From the NCBI GenBank assembly GCA_937926205.1, contig CALEYL010000052.1:62001-126000 (forward strand): a stretch of 64,000 nucleotides of DNA, read 5' to 3'. The translations under genes were made by a program, and so were the position numbers. Below the pieces are notes generated by a model. That model was not told the DNA's origin. It was given only the letters and a program-made list of their open reading frames with translations, and did not search any database. Origin of the DNA: an uncultured Saprospiraceae bacterium (GTDB taxonomy: Bacteria > Bacteroidota > Bacteroidia > Chitinophagales > Saprospiraceae). Shown here piece after piece: positions 17,186 to 25,836 of the stretch (position 1 is the first letter of the stretch; the number at the start of each line of letters is the position of its first letter).

Positions 17186-17196
17186 AATACAGCAAT

Positions 17197-18195
17197 ATGA
17201 AAATCAAAACACTCATACAGTGGCTGGAAAGTGTGGCGCCGCCTGCATATCAGGAGAGCTATGACAATTCCGGACTGATCGTTGGCGACCCCGAGGCAGA
17301 AATTACAGGTGTATTAACCAGCCTGGATGCTACGGAGGTCATCGTTAAAGAGGCCCTTGAAAGGGGATGCAACCTGATTGTTGCCCATCATCCGATTGTT
17401 TTTAAGGGGTTAAAACAACTCACGGGGCAAAATTATGTAGAACGCACCGTCATCGAGGCAATCAAAAACGGGGTTGCGATTTATGCCATTCATACCAACC
17501 TGGACCATGTTTTTCACCAGGGGGTTAACGGGAAAATTGCTGAAAAAATCGGTCTCGAAAACACCGCCATTCTGTCTCCGAAACGCGAGTTAAAAAAACT
17601 CAGCGTCAAGCTTCCTGCCGGTGCATTTGAACAGGCAGAACAAGCCATTCTGGATTTAGGACTTTCGGTCCGACTGGACCATTTTGGCGGACAACAGCTT
17701 GATCTCGTATTTCATGGCCCTTTTCAGGGCATTATTTTGAATGCTTTGCGAAACAGTTTGGGAGAAGAACCTGTTTATGATGTGGTGTCCCTCGAAAACA
17801 AAAGTGCGGAGGTCGGCGCAGGGCTTATCGGCACACTTAAAGAAGCCATGCCGGAAGCTGAATTTTTACAGCATTTGAAAGAAGTCATGAAAGCCGGCTG
17901 CATACGCCATACCCGCCTTCTGGGACGTCAGGTAAAGAAAGTCGCAGTTTGCGGTGGAGCTGGTAGTTTTTTGCTGGGGCAGGCGATTAACCGGGGAGCA
18001 GATGTTTATGTCAGCGCAGATTACAAGTACCACGAATTTTTTGACGCAGACGGGCGTATCGTCATCGCAGATATCGGGCACTTTGAAAGCGAGCAATACA
18101 CGATTGAGTTAATTTATGAAATAATTTCAGCGAAATTTTCTAATTTTGCGCTCTATTGCGCGAAAACCAACACCAATCCCGTTCTATATCTTTGA
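17197..18195 (+). CDS. Nif3-like dinuclear metal centre protein
   Basis: 332 aa. Family motifs are SLDATEVIVKEA, the metal-binding AHHPIVFKGLK, HTNLDHV, and the C-terminal ADIGHFESEQYTIEL with NTNPVLYL at the end. Nif3/YbgI proteins form toroidal hexamers with two metal ions per subunit, and the biochemical role is unsettled (sometimes called GTP cyclohydrolase 1 type 2). The insert between the two halves is present. It is followed by the zinc-ribbon gene, a pairing I recall as common in Bacteroidota. Confidence 0.93.
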   Translation: MKIKTLIQWLESVAPPAYQESYDNSGLIVGDPEAEITGVLTSLDATEVIVKEALERGCNLIVAHHPIVFKGLKQLTGQNYVERTVIEAIKNGVAIYAIHTNLDHVFHQGVNGKIAEKIGLENTAILSPKRELKKLSVKLPAGAFEQAEQAILDLGLSVRLDHFGGQQLDLVFHGPFQGIILNALRNSLGEEPVYDVVSLENKSAEVGAGLIGTLKEAMPEAEFLQHLKEVMKAGCIRHTRLLGRQVKKVAVCGGAGSFLLGQAINRGADVYVSADYKYHEFFDADGRIVIADIGHFESEQYTIELIYEIISAKFSNFALYCAKTNTNPVLYL

Positions 18196-18267
18196 TTTAC
18201 AGGTCTCAATCTGATTTTGGTTGATACTTTTAATTTCATAAGCATCCAGTCAAATTTAGTATAAAAT

Positions 18268-19023
18268 ATGTCAGCAGCAACACAGGAATTAACAGTAGAA
18301 GAAAAGCTCCGCCAGCTTTACCAACTACAACTCATTGATTCCCAGATCGATGAAATCCAAATCATGAAGGGTGAATTGCCGATGGAAGTTAGCGACCTCG
18401 AAGACGAGATCGCAGGTCTGCAAACCCGGATTGACCGCCTTCAGAGTGCCGTAACCGGTATGGAAGGTGATTTGTTGAAATTTCATGCTCAGATCAAAGA
18501 ATCTGAAATGCTCATCCAGCGTTACCAGGTACAGTTGGACAATGTAAAGAACAACCGGGAATTTGAAGCCCTGACCAAGGAATTGGAAATGCAGCGTTTG
18601 GAAATCCAGTTGGTTGAAAAGAAAATCCGCACCGGCGAAATTGAACTCGACAACAAAAGGGATACCCTGAAAGCGACAGAAGATCGCATTGAAAAGAAGA
18701 AAAAAGAACTGGACGCAAAAAAAGTTGAGCTGAACCAGATCATTGAAAAAACGGATAAAGAGGAAAAAACCCTTCGCACGCAGTCTGCTGCAGCACGCGA
18801 ACACGTTGAAGACCGCCTCATCCGCGCTTACGACAAAGTACGCACTTCCTATCGCAACGGCCTCGCCGTAGTGACAGTTGAGCGGAACTCCTGCGGGGGC
18901 TGTTTCAATAAAATTCCACCTCAGCTTCAGCTTGAAATTGCACAACACCGGAAAGTGATTGCCTGCGAGCACTGCGGCAGAATTCTGGTTGACAATTTCA
19001 TCCTCAGCAGCGTCGGGGAGTAA
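18268..19023 (+). CDS. Coiled-coil protein with C-terminal C4 zinc ribbon (COG1579)
   Basis: 251 aa. Residues ~35-190 are a long charged coiled coil. The C-terminus holds a CxxC-x20-CxxC zinc ribbon: Cys209, Cys212, Cys233 and Cys236 within NSCGGCFNK ... ACEHCGR. The family is annotated as a probable nucleic-acid-binding protein of unknown function. It follows the Nif3 gene by 72 bp and is closed by an intrinsic terminator, so Nif3 and this gene probably form the end of the transcript that starts before the flippase-like gene. Confidence 0.9.
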   Translation: MSAATQELTVEEKLRQLYQLQLIDSQIDEIQIMKGELPMEVSDLEDEIAGLQTRIDRLQSAVTGMEGDLLKFHAQIKESEMLIQRYQVQLDNVKNNREFEALTKELEMQRLEIQLVEKKIRTGEIELDNKRDTLKATEDRIEKKKKELDAKKVELNQIIEKTDKEEKTLRTQSAAAREHVEDRLIRAYDKVRTSYRNGLAVVTVERNSCGGCFNKIPPQLQLEIAQHRKVIACEHCGRILVDNFILSSVGE

Positions 19024-19039
19024 AACAAACTCAACCCGA

Positions 19040-19073
19040 AAAGCCCTGAATCAAACGGTTCAGGGCTTTTTTG
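19040..19073 (+). terminator. Intrinsic terminator after the zinc-ribbon gene
   Basis: AAGCCCTGAA pairs with TTCAGGGCTT across an 8-nt loop and runs into TTTTTT. It ends a few bases before the next start codon (19078). Confidence 0.85.
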
Positions 19074-19077
19074 CAAT

Positions 19078-20613
19078 ATGGTTATTTTGAACACGATCAA
19101 GCACAACATCATCCCACGAATTAGTCTTCCGGCCCTGCTCATGGGTTGCTGGCTCTGCCTGCTGGCGACGCCGGTGTCAGTGCTTGCCAATCGTTTTGAG
19201 TATACCCAACAAGCTCAGGAAGCCTACAAAAAAGCAACCAGCCTTCGTTTATTTGAAGCCAACAATACCCTGGCTCAAATTCGCAGCCAGGATCCGGGCA
19301 ACCTGATCGTCTACCACATCGAAGATTACATCGACTTTTTTCAGGTTTACCTCAGCGACGATAAAGCGCTGTATGAACGCCTGAAAAGAAAACGCGACCT
19401 TCGCCTCGACGCCCTGTCGCATGGCGACAGACGTTCGCCCTATTACCTTTACGTTCAGGCAGATATCCGACTTCACTGGGCTTTGCTTCGCCTGCGCTTT
19501 GGAGAATATTTGGCCGCTTTTAGCGAGGTCAACAAAGCGCATAAACTGCTGCAAAAAAATCAGGAGCTGTTTCCTGACTTCATGCCCAATCTAAAAGATC
19601 TGGGCATCCTGCACGCCATGGTCGGCACCATCCCGGATAATTACCAGTGGGGCGTAAAGCTGCTGAGCAGCCTGAAGGGTACCATTTCCGAAGGCAAAAA
19701 AGAACTGGAAAAAGTTCTGGCCTATTCCCGCAGCAATGATTTCCTGTTTGAAGAAGAAACCATTGCGCTGTATTCCTTTCTGCTGTTGCATTTGGACAAC
19801 AACAAAGAAGGCGCCTGGGCTGCCATCCGCACAGACAAACTGCGCCCACAGTCCAATCCCCTGCACTGTTTTGTTATTGCCAACATTGCCATGCGTGCCG
19901 GCCACAACGATGCTGCAATCAGGGTGCTGGAGCAGCGCCCCCGTGGCAGAACCATCCAGGCTTTTCCCTATCTCGATTACATGCAGGGCCTGGCCAAATT
20001 GAGGCGCCTGGACGGGACGGCAAACCTCTATTTTCAGAAATACCTCAATACCTATAAAGGCAACTTTTTTATCAAAGAAAGTTATCAGAAACTGGCCTGG
20101 TGCGAATTGCTTCAGAATCGTCCGGAGGGTTATGCAAAATTTATGAAAAATTGCACGGAGCGGGGCGATGCCGTTGCCGGGGGAGATAAAAGCGCGCTCC
20201 GGGAAGCATCTTCCGGTAAAACCCCTAATACGGTTTTGTTAAAAGCCCGATTGCTGTTTGATGGCGGTTATTATCAAAAAGCGCTCGACCTGCTCAGGGG
20301 CAGAAAGGCTGAAATGTTTTCTGAAAAGCGCGACCGCCTTGAGTTCACCTACCGCATGGGCCGCATATTGCATGGCCTCGAAAAAGAACCCGAAGCCCTC
20401 GTTTTCTACCAGCGTACGATCGCTGAAGGAAAAAACGATCCTTCGTATTTCGCCTGCAACGCTGCCCTGCATATTGGTCTCATCTATGAAGCTCAATCTG
20501 ATAAAAGTAAAGCCCGGCAATACTACCAATATTGCCTTAGTTTACATCCTGATGAGCATGAAACTGCCTTGCACCAGCAGGCAAAAGCAGGGCTGGGGAG
20601 GATTAGGGGATAA
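19078..20613 (+). CDS. Secreted tetratricopeptide-repeat protein of unknown function
   Basis: 511 aa with a signal peptide or N-terminal anchor (hydrophobic 16-37, ending VLANRF). Helical repeats run through the whole protein. Clear TPR-like units are in the C-terminus (ARLLFDGGYYQKALDLL, YRMGRILHGLEKEPEALVFYQ, LHIGLIYEAQSDKSKARQYYQ). The central part has conserved-looking AMVGTIPDNYQWGVKLLSSL and ALYSFLLLHLDNNK segments as in DUF3808/IML2-like repeat proteins. The start follows the preceding terminator by 4 bp, so the promoter must overlap that terminator region or transcription reads through. No enzymatic domain. Confidence 0.75.
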   Translation: MVILNTIKHNIIPRISLPALLMGCWLCLLATPVSVLANRFEYTQQAQEAYKKATSLRLFEANNTLAQIRSQDPGNLIVYHIEDYIDFFQVYLSDDKALYERLKRKRDLRLDALSHGDRRSPYYLYVQADIRLHWALLRLRFGEYLAAFSEVNKAHKLLQKNQELFPDFMPNLKDLGILHAMVGTIPDNYQWGVKLLSSLKGTISEGKKELEKVLAYSRSNDFLFEEETIALYSFLLLHLDNNKEGAWAAIRTDKLRPQSNPLHCFVIANIAMRAGHNDAAIRVLEQRPRGRTIQAFPYLDYMQGLAKLRRLDGTANLYFQKYLNTYKGNFFIKESYQKLAWCELLQNRPEGYAKFMKNCTERGDAVAGGDKSALREASSGKTPNTVLLKARLLFDGGYYQKALDLLRGRKAEMFSEKRDRLEFTYRMGRILHGLEKEPEALVFYQRTIAEGKNDPSYFACNAALHIGLIYEAQSDKSKARQYYQYCLSLHPDEHETALHQQAKAGLGRIRG

Positions 20614-20620
20614 GGACAAA

Positions 20621-20663
20621 GGTTAAAGGTTAAAGTGGGCAAGGTTAAAGGTTAAAGGTTAAA
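20621..20663. repeat. Heptamer array (GGTTAAA)
   Basis: Five exact GGTTAAA units, two at 20621-20634 and three at 20643-20663, interrupted by GTGGGCAA. They begin 8 bp after the stop codon of the TPR gene. Confidence 0.8.
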
Positions 20664-20700
20664 GGGGGCAGACTGCTAATTGGAGCAGTATTCTTTTGTC

Positions 20701-20742
20701 TAACATCTAAAATCTAAAATCTAACATCTGAAATCTAACATC
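20701..20742. repeat. Degenerate heptamer array (TAACATC/TAAAATC)
   Basis: Six consecutive 7-nt units: TAACATC, TAAAATC, TAAAATC, TAACATC, TGAAATC, TAACATC. They lie in the leader before the GHMP kinase. Confidence 0.75.
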
Positions 20743-20752
20743 TGCCTAATCC

Positions 20753-20758
20753 AGGAGG
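20753..20758 (+). promoter_or_regulatory. Canonical Shine-Dalgarno AGGAGG
   Basis: AGGAGG sits 5 nt before the GHMP kinase ATG. Other genes here lack such a site, as is usual in Bacteroidota, so this is exceptional for the window. Confidence 0.7.
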
Positions 20759-20763
20759 CCGAA

Positions 20764-21651
20764 ATGCAAAGAACGTACCATTCCAAACTCCTCCTTTTTG
20801 GAGAATATGCTATTATCAAAGGCTCGAAGGCCTTAGCGGTTCCGCATGCGCGTTATGGCGGAACCTGGGACTGGGCTGATAAAAAGGACGTTGCTGTCTT
20901 ACAACAGGATTTGCCGCGTTTTGCAGCATGGCTGGAAAATCAGCCAGTCGACATGGATTTCAGGCGGTTTCAGGAAGACCTTGGGCAGGGGCTGTACTTT
21001 CGGGCCAATATTCCTACAGGCTATGGACTGGGCAGTTCGGGCGCACTGGTCGCAGCGACCTACGACCGCTATGCACGAAATCCCATAATGGCCCGGGACA
21101 CAGATAAATTACCCGCACTTAAGGCAAAATTAGCTGCTCTGGAAGGATTTTTTCACGCCTCCAGTTCGGGCATTGACCCTTTCATTAGTTTTACGGACCT
21201 TCCCGTGCTGTTGTCTGGAGATGGTGAAATCAGCGTATTGCCGCAGATAGATTGGCCGGAAACTTTCCGGTTTTTCCTGATCAATACTGAAAAAGCCCGA
21301 CAAACCGGCCCATTGGTACAGCTATTTTTAGAAAAATGCCAGTCTCAGGACTATCTGAATGTCTTAAACAGGGAACTGATTCCTGCTGTAAACAGAGCCA
21401 TTGAGGCTTTTATGGAGCAGGAAGAAGAAGTTTTGTTTGACCAAATGACCCGGATAAGCAGTTTTCAGTTGCAGTATTTCCGTGAAATGATACCGGACGA
21501 GTTTTTGCCCTTGTGGGAGCGAGGTTTGTCCGGTGATGCCTTCCGAATTAAATTGTGCGGTGCAGGCGGAGGTGGCTATCTGCTGGGAATGTGCCGTAAA
21601 GACGCAGGGCCGGAGCAATGGATATCCCGGCCCTGGGAGTGGGTGACATAA
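20764..21651 (+). CDS. GHMP-family kinase, mevalonate-kinase-like
   Basis: 295 aa. The N-terminal strand SKLLLFGEYAIIKGSKALAVP matches mevalonate kinases. The ATP loop PTGYGLGSSGA is at 84-94, a SSGIDPFISF segment contributes the substrate side, and the GHMP C-terminal glycine motif is KLCGAGGGGYLLGM. It would phosphorylate mevalonate or a related small alcohol using ATP. Other mevalonate-pathway genes are absent from the window, so the substrate is inferred. The gene is convergent with the SCP2 gene, with only 11 bp between them. Confidence 0.82.
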   Translation: MQRTYHSKLLLFGEYAIIKGSKALAVPHARYGGTWDWADKKDVAVLQQDLPRFAAWLENQPVDMDFRRFQEDLGQGLYFRANIPTGYGLGSSGALVAATYDRYARNPIMARDTDKLPALKAKLAALEGFFHASSSGIDPFISFTDLPVLLSGDGEISVLPQIDWPETFRFFLINTEKARQTGPLVQLFLEKCQSQDYLNVLNRELIPAVNRAIEAFMEQEEEVLFDQMTRISSFQLQYFREMIPDEFLPLWERGLSGDAFRIKLCGAGGGGYLLGMCRKDAGPEQWISRPWEWVT

Positions 21652-21662
21652 CAAGGTGCTGC

Positions 21663-21962
21663 TTACTTGAGCAATCCCTGCAACTTCATCACAACGCTCA
21701 TATCTCCTTTTACTTTGATTTTTCCTGTCATAAAGGCCATAGCCGGATTGATTTTACCGCTCATGACGCCTTCGAAGTCGGCGAGGCTAACACTCACGAC
21801 GCAGTCGGCCGCATTGTCCTCTGTCGTTACGATGTTTTCAGAGCCGCTTCCGTCCAGATGGATGAGTTGGTTATCGCCAAAATCAAATTTCAGTTTAGAA
21901 CCAAGCGGGCTGTTTTTTGCTGCCCGGTCCTTAATGGAGGTGAGTATGTTGTCAAAACTCAT
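21663..21962 (-). CDS. SCP2 sterol-carrier-type lipid-binding protein
   Basis: 99 aa from the ATG at 21962 (MSFDNILTSIKDRAAK). It is one complete SCP2 domain: the middle ADCVVSVSLADFEGVMSGKINP and the C-terminal AFMTGKIKVKGDMSVVMKLQGL are typical. Such domains bind fatty acyl-CoA or other lipids in a hydrophobic tunnel. It lies 53 bp downstream of the acyl-CoA synthetase gene on the same strand, so the two are probably co-transcribed and cooperate in fatty-acid activation. Confidence 0.9.
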   Translation of the reverse strand: MSFDNILTSIKDRAAKNSPLGSKLKFDFGDNQLIHLDGSGSENIVTTEDNAADCVVSVSLADFEGVMSGKINPAMAFMTGKIKVKGDMSVVMKLQGLLK

Positions 21963-22015
21963 GTTGTAACTGTATTGAGTGGATTCAAAAAAAATTCCTG
22001 TACCTGCAAAGGTAA

Positions 22016-23692
22016 TTATTCCCAAACAATGGCTTCTCCCCGTTCGTACCATTGTTGTAAAAAAGGAGCGTAACGTTGATTCACCGCGTTGCGTTTAATT
22101 TTCAAAGTTGGTGTCAGGATCCCGTTATCCACACTCCATGCCTCCTGCACGACCACTACCTTGGCGAGTCGTTCAAAATTTGCGAGGGTTTGGTTGACTT
22201 CCTGCAAGGTTTGGTGCAGACTTTCCATAACCGTCTCGCGAGAAGCATTTTTCCCGATATCAGACAAAACGGTAAGGGCAACCGGTTGAGGCAGCGTAAG
22301 TCCTACGATGCAGATTTGCTCGATGTAATTGTTGTGTGAAAAGCCCGATTCGATGGGCGCCGGCACGATAAATTTGCCCTTTGCCGACTTAAATGTGTCG
22401 CTTACCCGGCCCGTAATGCTCAAATAACCGGCCTCATCAACATGCCCCTGGTCGCCGGTATGTAGCCAGCCGTCCTGAAGAATTTCGTTGGTTTTGGCCT
22501 CATCTTTATAGTATCCCCGCATCATCCAGGGCGCGCGCATGATGATTTCCCCGGTTTCCGGATCTATTTTGACTTCCACTTCAGGAAGAAGCTGGCCAAC
22601 GGTGCCGGGTTTTTCAGCATTCCGCATCATGAGGGAACAACCGGCACAATTTTCAGTCATCCCGTAAACATCCCGAACATTGATGCCAATGCTGCGAAAC
22701 CATTGTTTTAGGGCATCCGAAGCCGGAGCAGCTCCTGTAAATGTGATTCTTGCCTTACCCAGCCCCAGTCCTTTGCGGATTTTGTTTTTGACAAGGGTAG
22801 AAATAATGGGGATTCGGAGCAGGGTACCCAGTTTTTGCTGCGGCATTTTTCCCAGAATGGCCAATTGGAATTTTGACCAGATGCGGGGTACCCCCAAAAA
22901 TAAAGTAGGGCTTGCTTGCCGTAAGTTGTCAACAAAACTATCAAGCGATTCAGAAAATGAAATAACACCGCCATTAGACAGGCAGGCTAGTTCAACAATG
23001 AGGCGTTCAGCAATGTGATTGAGGGGCAGGTATGAAAAATAGCGGTTCGTTTTGTGCTCAAATAAGCCGACTACATTGTGATTTCGTTCCATTTGCAGAA
23101 GGGAAGCCGGCGCATAATAATCCAGCATGACACCTTTCGGCGTCCCTGTTGTACCAGAGGTGAAGATGATGGTCCAGATGGCCTTCAGGTCGGGCTGATG
23201 AACAATTTCAATAGGCTCATGGTGGGCAAGCAGGTCATCCCACTGAACCCCTTCTTCCACCCGGGAATTGCCTTCGTAATGTGGGAAGGCGATGATCGGC
23301 AAGTCCGCAGGGACGCCTGCTTTCATATTTTCCCAGTCGTCCAGTTTTCCCACGAAAATTGCTTTAAGGTCACCCAATTTGATGACCTCTTCCAATTGTA
23401 TTGCTGTAAGGGTCGGAAAAAATGGGACAGAAACATAATCGCCCATCATTATGGCGAGGTCGGCAATGATCCAATGACAACAGTTTTTGGAAACGATACC
23501 GATGTGTGCGCCAGGCTGGAGTCCCATGGCCTTTAAAGCTGCTGTGATTTGCCGCGCTTCCCGGCCGGCCTGCGCCCAGGTGATGGTTTTCCATTCCTCA
23601 CCGAAAGGTTGTCGCAAAAAAGGCGCGTCGGGTTGTACCTTTTCCCAATGTAAAAACTCTTCAAGCATGGTTTTTAACTCCTTGTCCTTCAT
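22016..23692 (-). CDS. Long-chain acyl-CoA synthetase (AMP-binding, ANL superfamily)
   Basis: 558 aa. The P-loop-like motif FTSGTTGTPKGV, the YGMTENCAG A5-type motif and DGWLHTGDQGHVDEAGYLSITGR (A7/A8) are all present. The order resembles the bubblegum/AMP-forming long-chain type, but with a short C-terminal domain whose final Lys segment reads LTPTLKIKRNAV. It activates fatty acids to acyl-CoA through an acyl-adenylate. Operon with the SCP2 gene. Chain-length preference cannot be read. Confidence 0.9.
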   Translation of the reverse strand: MKDKELKTMLEEFLHWEKVQPDAPFLRQPFGEEWKTITWAQAGREARQITAALKAMGLQPGAHIGIVSKNCCHWIIADLAIMMGDYVSVPFFPTLTAIQLEEVIKLGDLKAIFVGKLDDWENMKAGVPADLPIIAFPHYEGNSRVEEGVQWDDLLAHHEPIEIVHQPDLKAIWTIIFTSGTTGTPKGVMLDYYAPASLLQMERNHNVVGLFEHKTNRYFSYLPLNHIAERLIVELACLSNGGVISFSESLDSFVDNLRQASPTLFLGVPRIWSKFQLAILGKMPQQKLGTLLRIPIISTLVKNKIRKGLGLGKARITFTGAAPASDALKQWFRSIGINVRDVYGMTENCAGCSLMMRNAEKPGTVGQLLPEVEVKIDPETGEIIMRAPWMMRGYYKDEAKTNEILQDGWLHTGDQGHVDEAGYLSITGRVSDTFKSAKGKFIVPAPIESGFSHNNYIEQICIVGLTLPQPVALTVLSDIGKNASRETVMESLHQTLQEVNQTLANFERLAKVVVVQEAWSVDNGILTPTLKIKRNAVNQRYAPFLQQWYERGEAIVWE

Positions 23693-23839
23693 CTTCTGAA
23701 ATTTTAGTCGCTGTAGGAAATTACACTGTTAAGAAAAGCTTAATTGTTGACATTTCAAAATCTGAGTTGCAACATTCAGGCGTAACTCCTCTTGTTCTCA
23801 ATAATATTTGAATTACAACACATCATTAAACTAATTATC

Positions 23840-24400
23840 ATGAAGTCGTTCTCTCAATTATCAACACTCGCACTGGCATTTTTTGCTGTTTTTTCACTCA
23901 ATGCACAAAGCATGGACAAAACCGTCATGGTTGGCGGCGAAGCCATGTTCCCTATGAAAAACATCGTTGAAAATGCAGTTAATTCCAAAGCCCATACCAC
24001 TTTAGTAGCAGCGGTTAAAGCAGCCGGACTGGTAGAAACCCTGCAGGGTTCAGGGCCTTTTACGGTTTTTGCGCCAAACAACGATGCTTTCGAAAACCTG
24101 CCCGCGGGCACTGTGGAATCCCTGTTGAAGCCTGAAAACAAATCAAATTTGACAGCTGTTCTGACCTACCACGTTGTTGCAGGCAAACTGGATTACAAAG
24201 CTTTGGCGAAACTCATCAAAAGTGGAAAAAACACCCTCAAGACGGTCAATGGCGCCAGCCTGATGGTGATGATGAACGGTGCGCGCAACATCGTTGTGAA
24301 AGATGCCAATGGCGGCATTGCCAACATCAGCGTTTACGATGTTTATCAGAAAAACGGCGTCATCCATTCTTTGGATACGGTGCTGTTGCCTAAAATGTAA
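23840..24400 (+). CDS. Secreted fasciclin (FAS1)-domain protein
   Basis: 186 aa from the ATG at 23840, with signal peptide 1-22 (ending SLNAQ). One FAS1 domain fills the mature protein: TTLVAAVKAAGLVETLQG, GPFTVFAPNNDAFENLP, LTYHVVAGK and NGVIHSLDTVLLP are the canonical H1 and H2 segments. FAS1 proteins mediate surface adhesion; single-domain secreted ones are common in Bacteroidota. Monocistronic and closed by a terminator. Confidence 0.93.
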   Translation: MKSFSQLSTLALAFFAVFSLNAQSMDKTVMVGGEAMFPMKNIVENAVNSKAHTTLVAAVKAAGLVETLQGSGPFTVFAPNNDAFENLPAGTVESLLKPENKSNLTAVLTYHVVAGKLDYKALAKLIKSGKNTLKTVNGASLMVMMNGARNIVVKDANGGIANISVYDVYQKNGVIHSLDTVLLPKM

Positions 24401-24430
24401 GAGATTACAATTTGTAGAAATATAAGTGAA

Positions 24431-24457
24431 GGGAGCCCGAGGGTTCCCTTTTCTTTT
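24431..24457 (+). terminator. Intrinsic terminator after the fasciclin gene
   Basis: GGGAGCCC pairs imperfectly with GGGTTCCC, followed by TTTTCTTTTTT. It abuts the stop codon of the convergent SDR gene at 24458. Confidence 0.75.
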
Positions 24458-25234
24458 TTATAACTGGAAAATATTGCCCCAAAGTTTTTGTCCGCCATCG
24501 ACATACACTGTTTCCCCGGTTATGTAAGCTGCCATGGGGCTGGCCAGAAACAAAGTCAGCCAGGCGACTTCATCTACTGTCCCAAGGCGTTTCATTGGAA
24601 TTGTAGCTTCAATACCTTCGATCATCTCAGCCGGATAATTGTCTAAACCCGAGCTTCGGATGATGCCCGGAGCAACAGCATTCAGGCGAATGTTGTGTTT
24701 GCTCCACTCGACTGCCAGTGACTTGGTAAAGTTGTCAACGCCGGCCCGCGCAGCACCGGTATGCGACATGCCGGGAACCCCTCTGTAAATATTGACGATG
24801 ATGTTGACCACGATACCCGACTGCTGAGGAATAAAGAAAGTCTGGGCCATGATTTGAGTCATGTTCCAGGTGCCATTCAGGTTGTTGTTGATCACTGCAT
24901 TCCAGCCTTTTTCACTGATGTCTTCCGCCAGTGAGGGGAATTGCCCGCCGGCATTGTTGATCAGCAGGTCCAGTTTTCCGGCTTCGGTTTTGATTTTTTC
25001 CGCCAGAGCCCTGATCTGCTCTGTTTGGCGAATGTCGCAGACCGCATAGGCACAAGTGCCGAATGCAGCCAACTTTGCTTGCGCAGCAACGAGTTTTTCT
25101 TCTTTGCGCGAAGCAATATAAACCCTTGCGCCTAGTTTCAGCAGTTGTTCAGCAATGGCAAAACCAATTCCCGTTGCACCTCCGCTGACCAGCGCAATTT
25201 TATCTTTGAATAGCTCAGGTTGAAACATGGGCAA
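24458..25234 (-). CDS. SDR oxidoreductase, trans-2-enoyl-CoA reductase (PECR)-like
   Basis: 258 aa. The NAD(P) motif is SGGATGIGFAIA (TGxxxGxG type), followed by LLINNAGGQF. The usual catalytic YxxxK is replaced by THR-GAA-ARG (SHTGAARAGVDN), the arrangement of peroxisomal trans-2-enoyl-CoA reductase and related 2,4-dienoyl-CoA reductases, together with AVEWSKHNIRLNAVAPGII. It therefore probably reduces enoyl-CoA substrates rather than acting as a classical alcohol dehydrogenase. It is located near acyl-CoA synthetase and SCP2 genes on the same strand. The start at 25234 gives MPMFQPELF; the second Met is equally possible. Confidence 0.8.
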   Translation of the reverse strand: MPMFQPELFKDKIALVSGGATGIGFAIAEQLLKLGARVYIASRKEEKLVAAQAKLAAFGTCAYAVCDIRQTEQIRALAEKIKTEAGKLDLLINNAGGQFPSLAEDISEKGWNAVINNNLNGTWNMTQIMAQTFFIPQQSGIVVNIIVNIYRGVPGMSHTGAARAGVDNFTKSLAVEWSKHNIRLNAVAPGIIRSSGLDNYPAEMIEGIEATIPMKRLGTVDEVAWLTLFLASPMAAYITGETVYVDGGQKLWGNIFQL

Positions 25235-25278
25235 ATTTTAGTGATAGACTGGCGTTTCAGGCCTGTATGATAAGGCAA

Positions 25279-25836
25279 TCAATAAGTCATCCATTCTTCT
25301 GAAAGCAAAGCAAACAGGTATTCGTCCCTCCAGTTGCCCTGGTTCCAGAAACTTTTGATGGTTTTTCCTTCCTTTCGCATGCGGAGGCTCTCCAGTAGGT
25401 TGATGGTCGCATGATTTTCCGTATCGGTAATAGCAACAATCCGATGGATTTGTTTTTCCCAGAACAACCAGGCAAAAAGGCCTGATAATGCTTCTTTGGC
25501 ATAACCCTTCCTTCTGAACTCCGACGAAATGGTAAATCCAATTTCAACCATCCGGGGATCATAATCCTGGGGACGAATCCCAACATCGCCGATAAGTTTG
25601 TTGCTGGTGTTTTCTACAATGCCAAGTTGTATCCAAAATCCTGCGAGGCCAAAAACATTGTTTTTTTGGTGCTCAATATAGTCTACCGCTTGCTCAATGG
25701 CTCTGAGTGGCGAATACCCCTGTAAGATATTGGCAACAGGATCCGAGCGGTATTCAAAAAAATCCGCAGCATCCCGATCCTGAAAATTCCGGAGGGTAAC
25801 GCGTTTCAGTTTCAGGTAAACTTTGTCTTCAATCAT
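25279..25836 (-). CDS. GNAT-family N-acetyltransferase (RimJ/RimL type)
   Basis: 185 aa. RVTLRNFQDRDAADFFEYRSDP is the typical start of the acetyltransf_3 group. The acetyl-CoA loop is SEFRRKGYAKEAL (the R/QxxGxG/A form) and is followed by the RIVAITDTENHATINLLESL helix. It acetylates an amine, often a protein N-terminus or a small molecule; the substrate is unknown. Its start overlaps the stop of the M48 gene in a TAATG arrangement, so the two are translationally coupled. Confidence 0.87.
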   Translation of the reverse strand: MIEDKVYLKLKRVTLRNFQDRDAADFFEYRSDPVANILQGYSPLRAIEQAVDYIEHQKNNVFGLAGFWIQLGIVENTSNKLIGDVGIRPQDYDPRMVEIGFTISSEFRRKGYAKEALSGLFAWLFWEKQIHRIVAITDTENHATINLLESLRMRKEGKTIKSFWNQGNWRDEYLFALLSEEWMTY

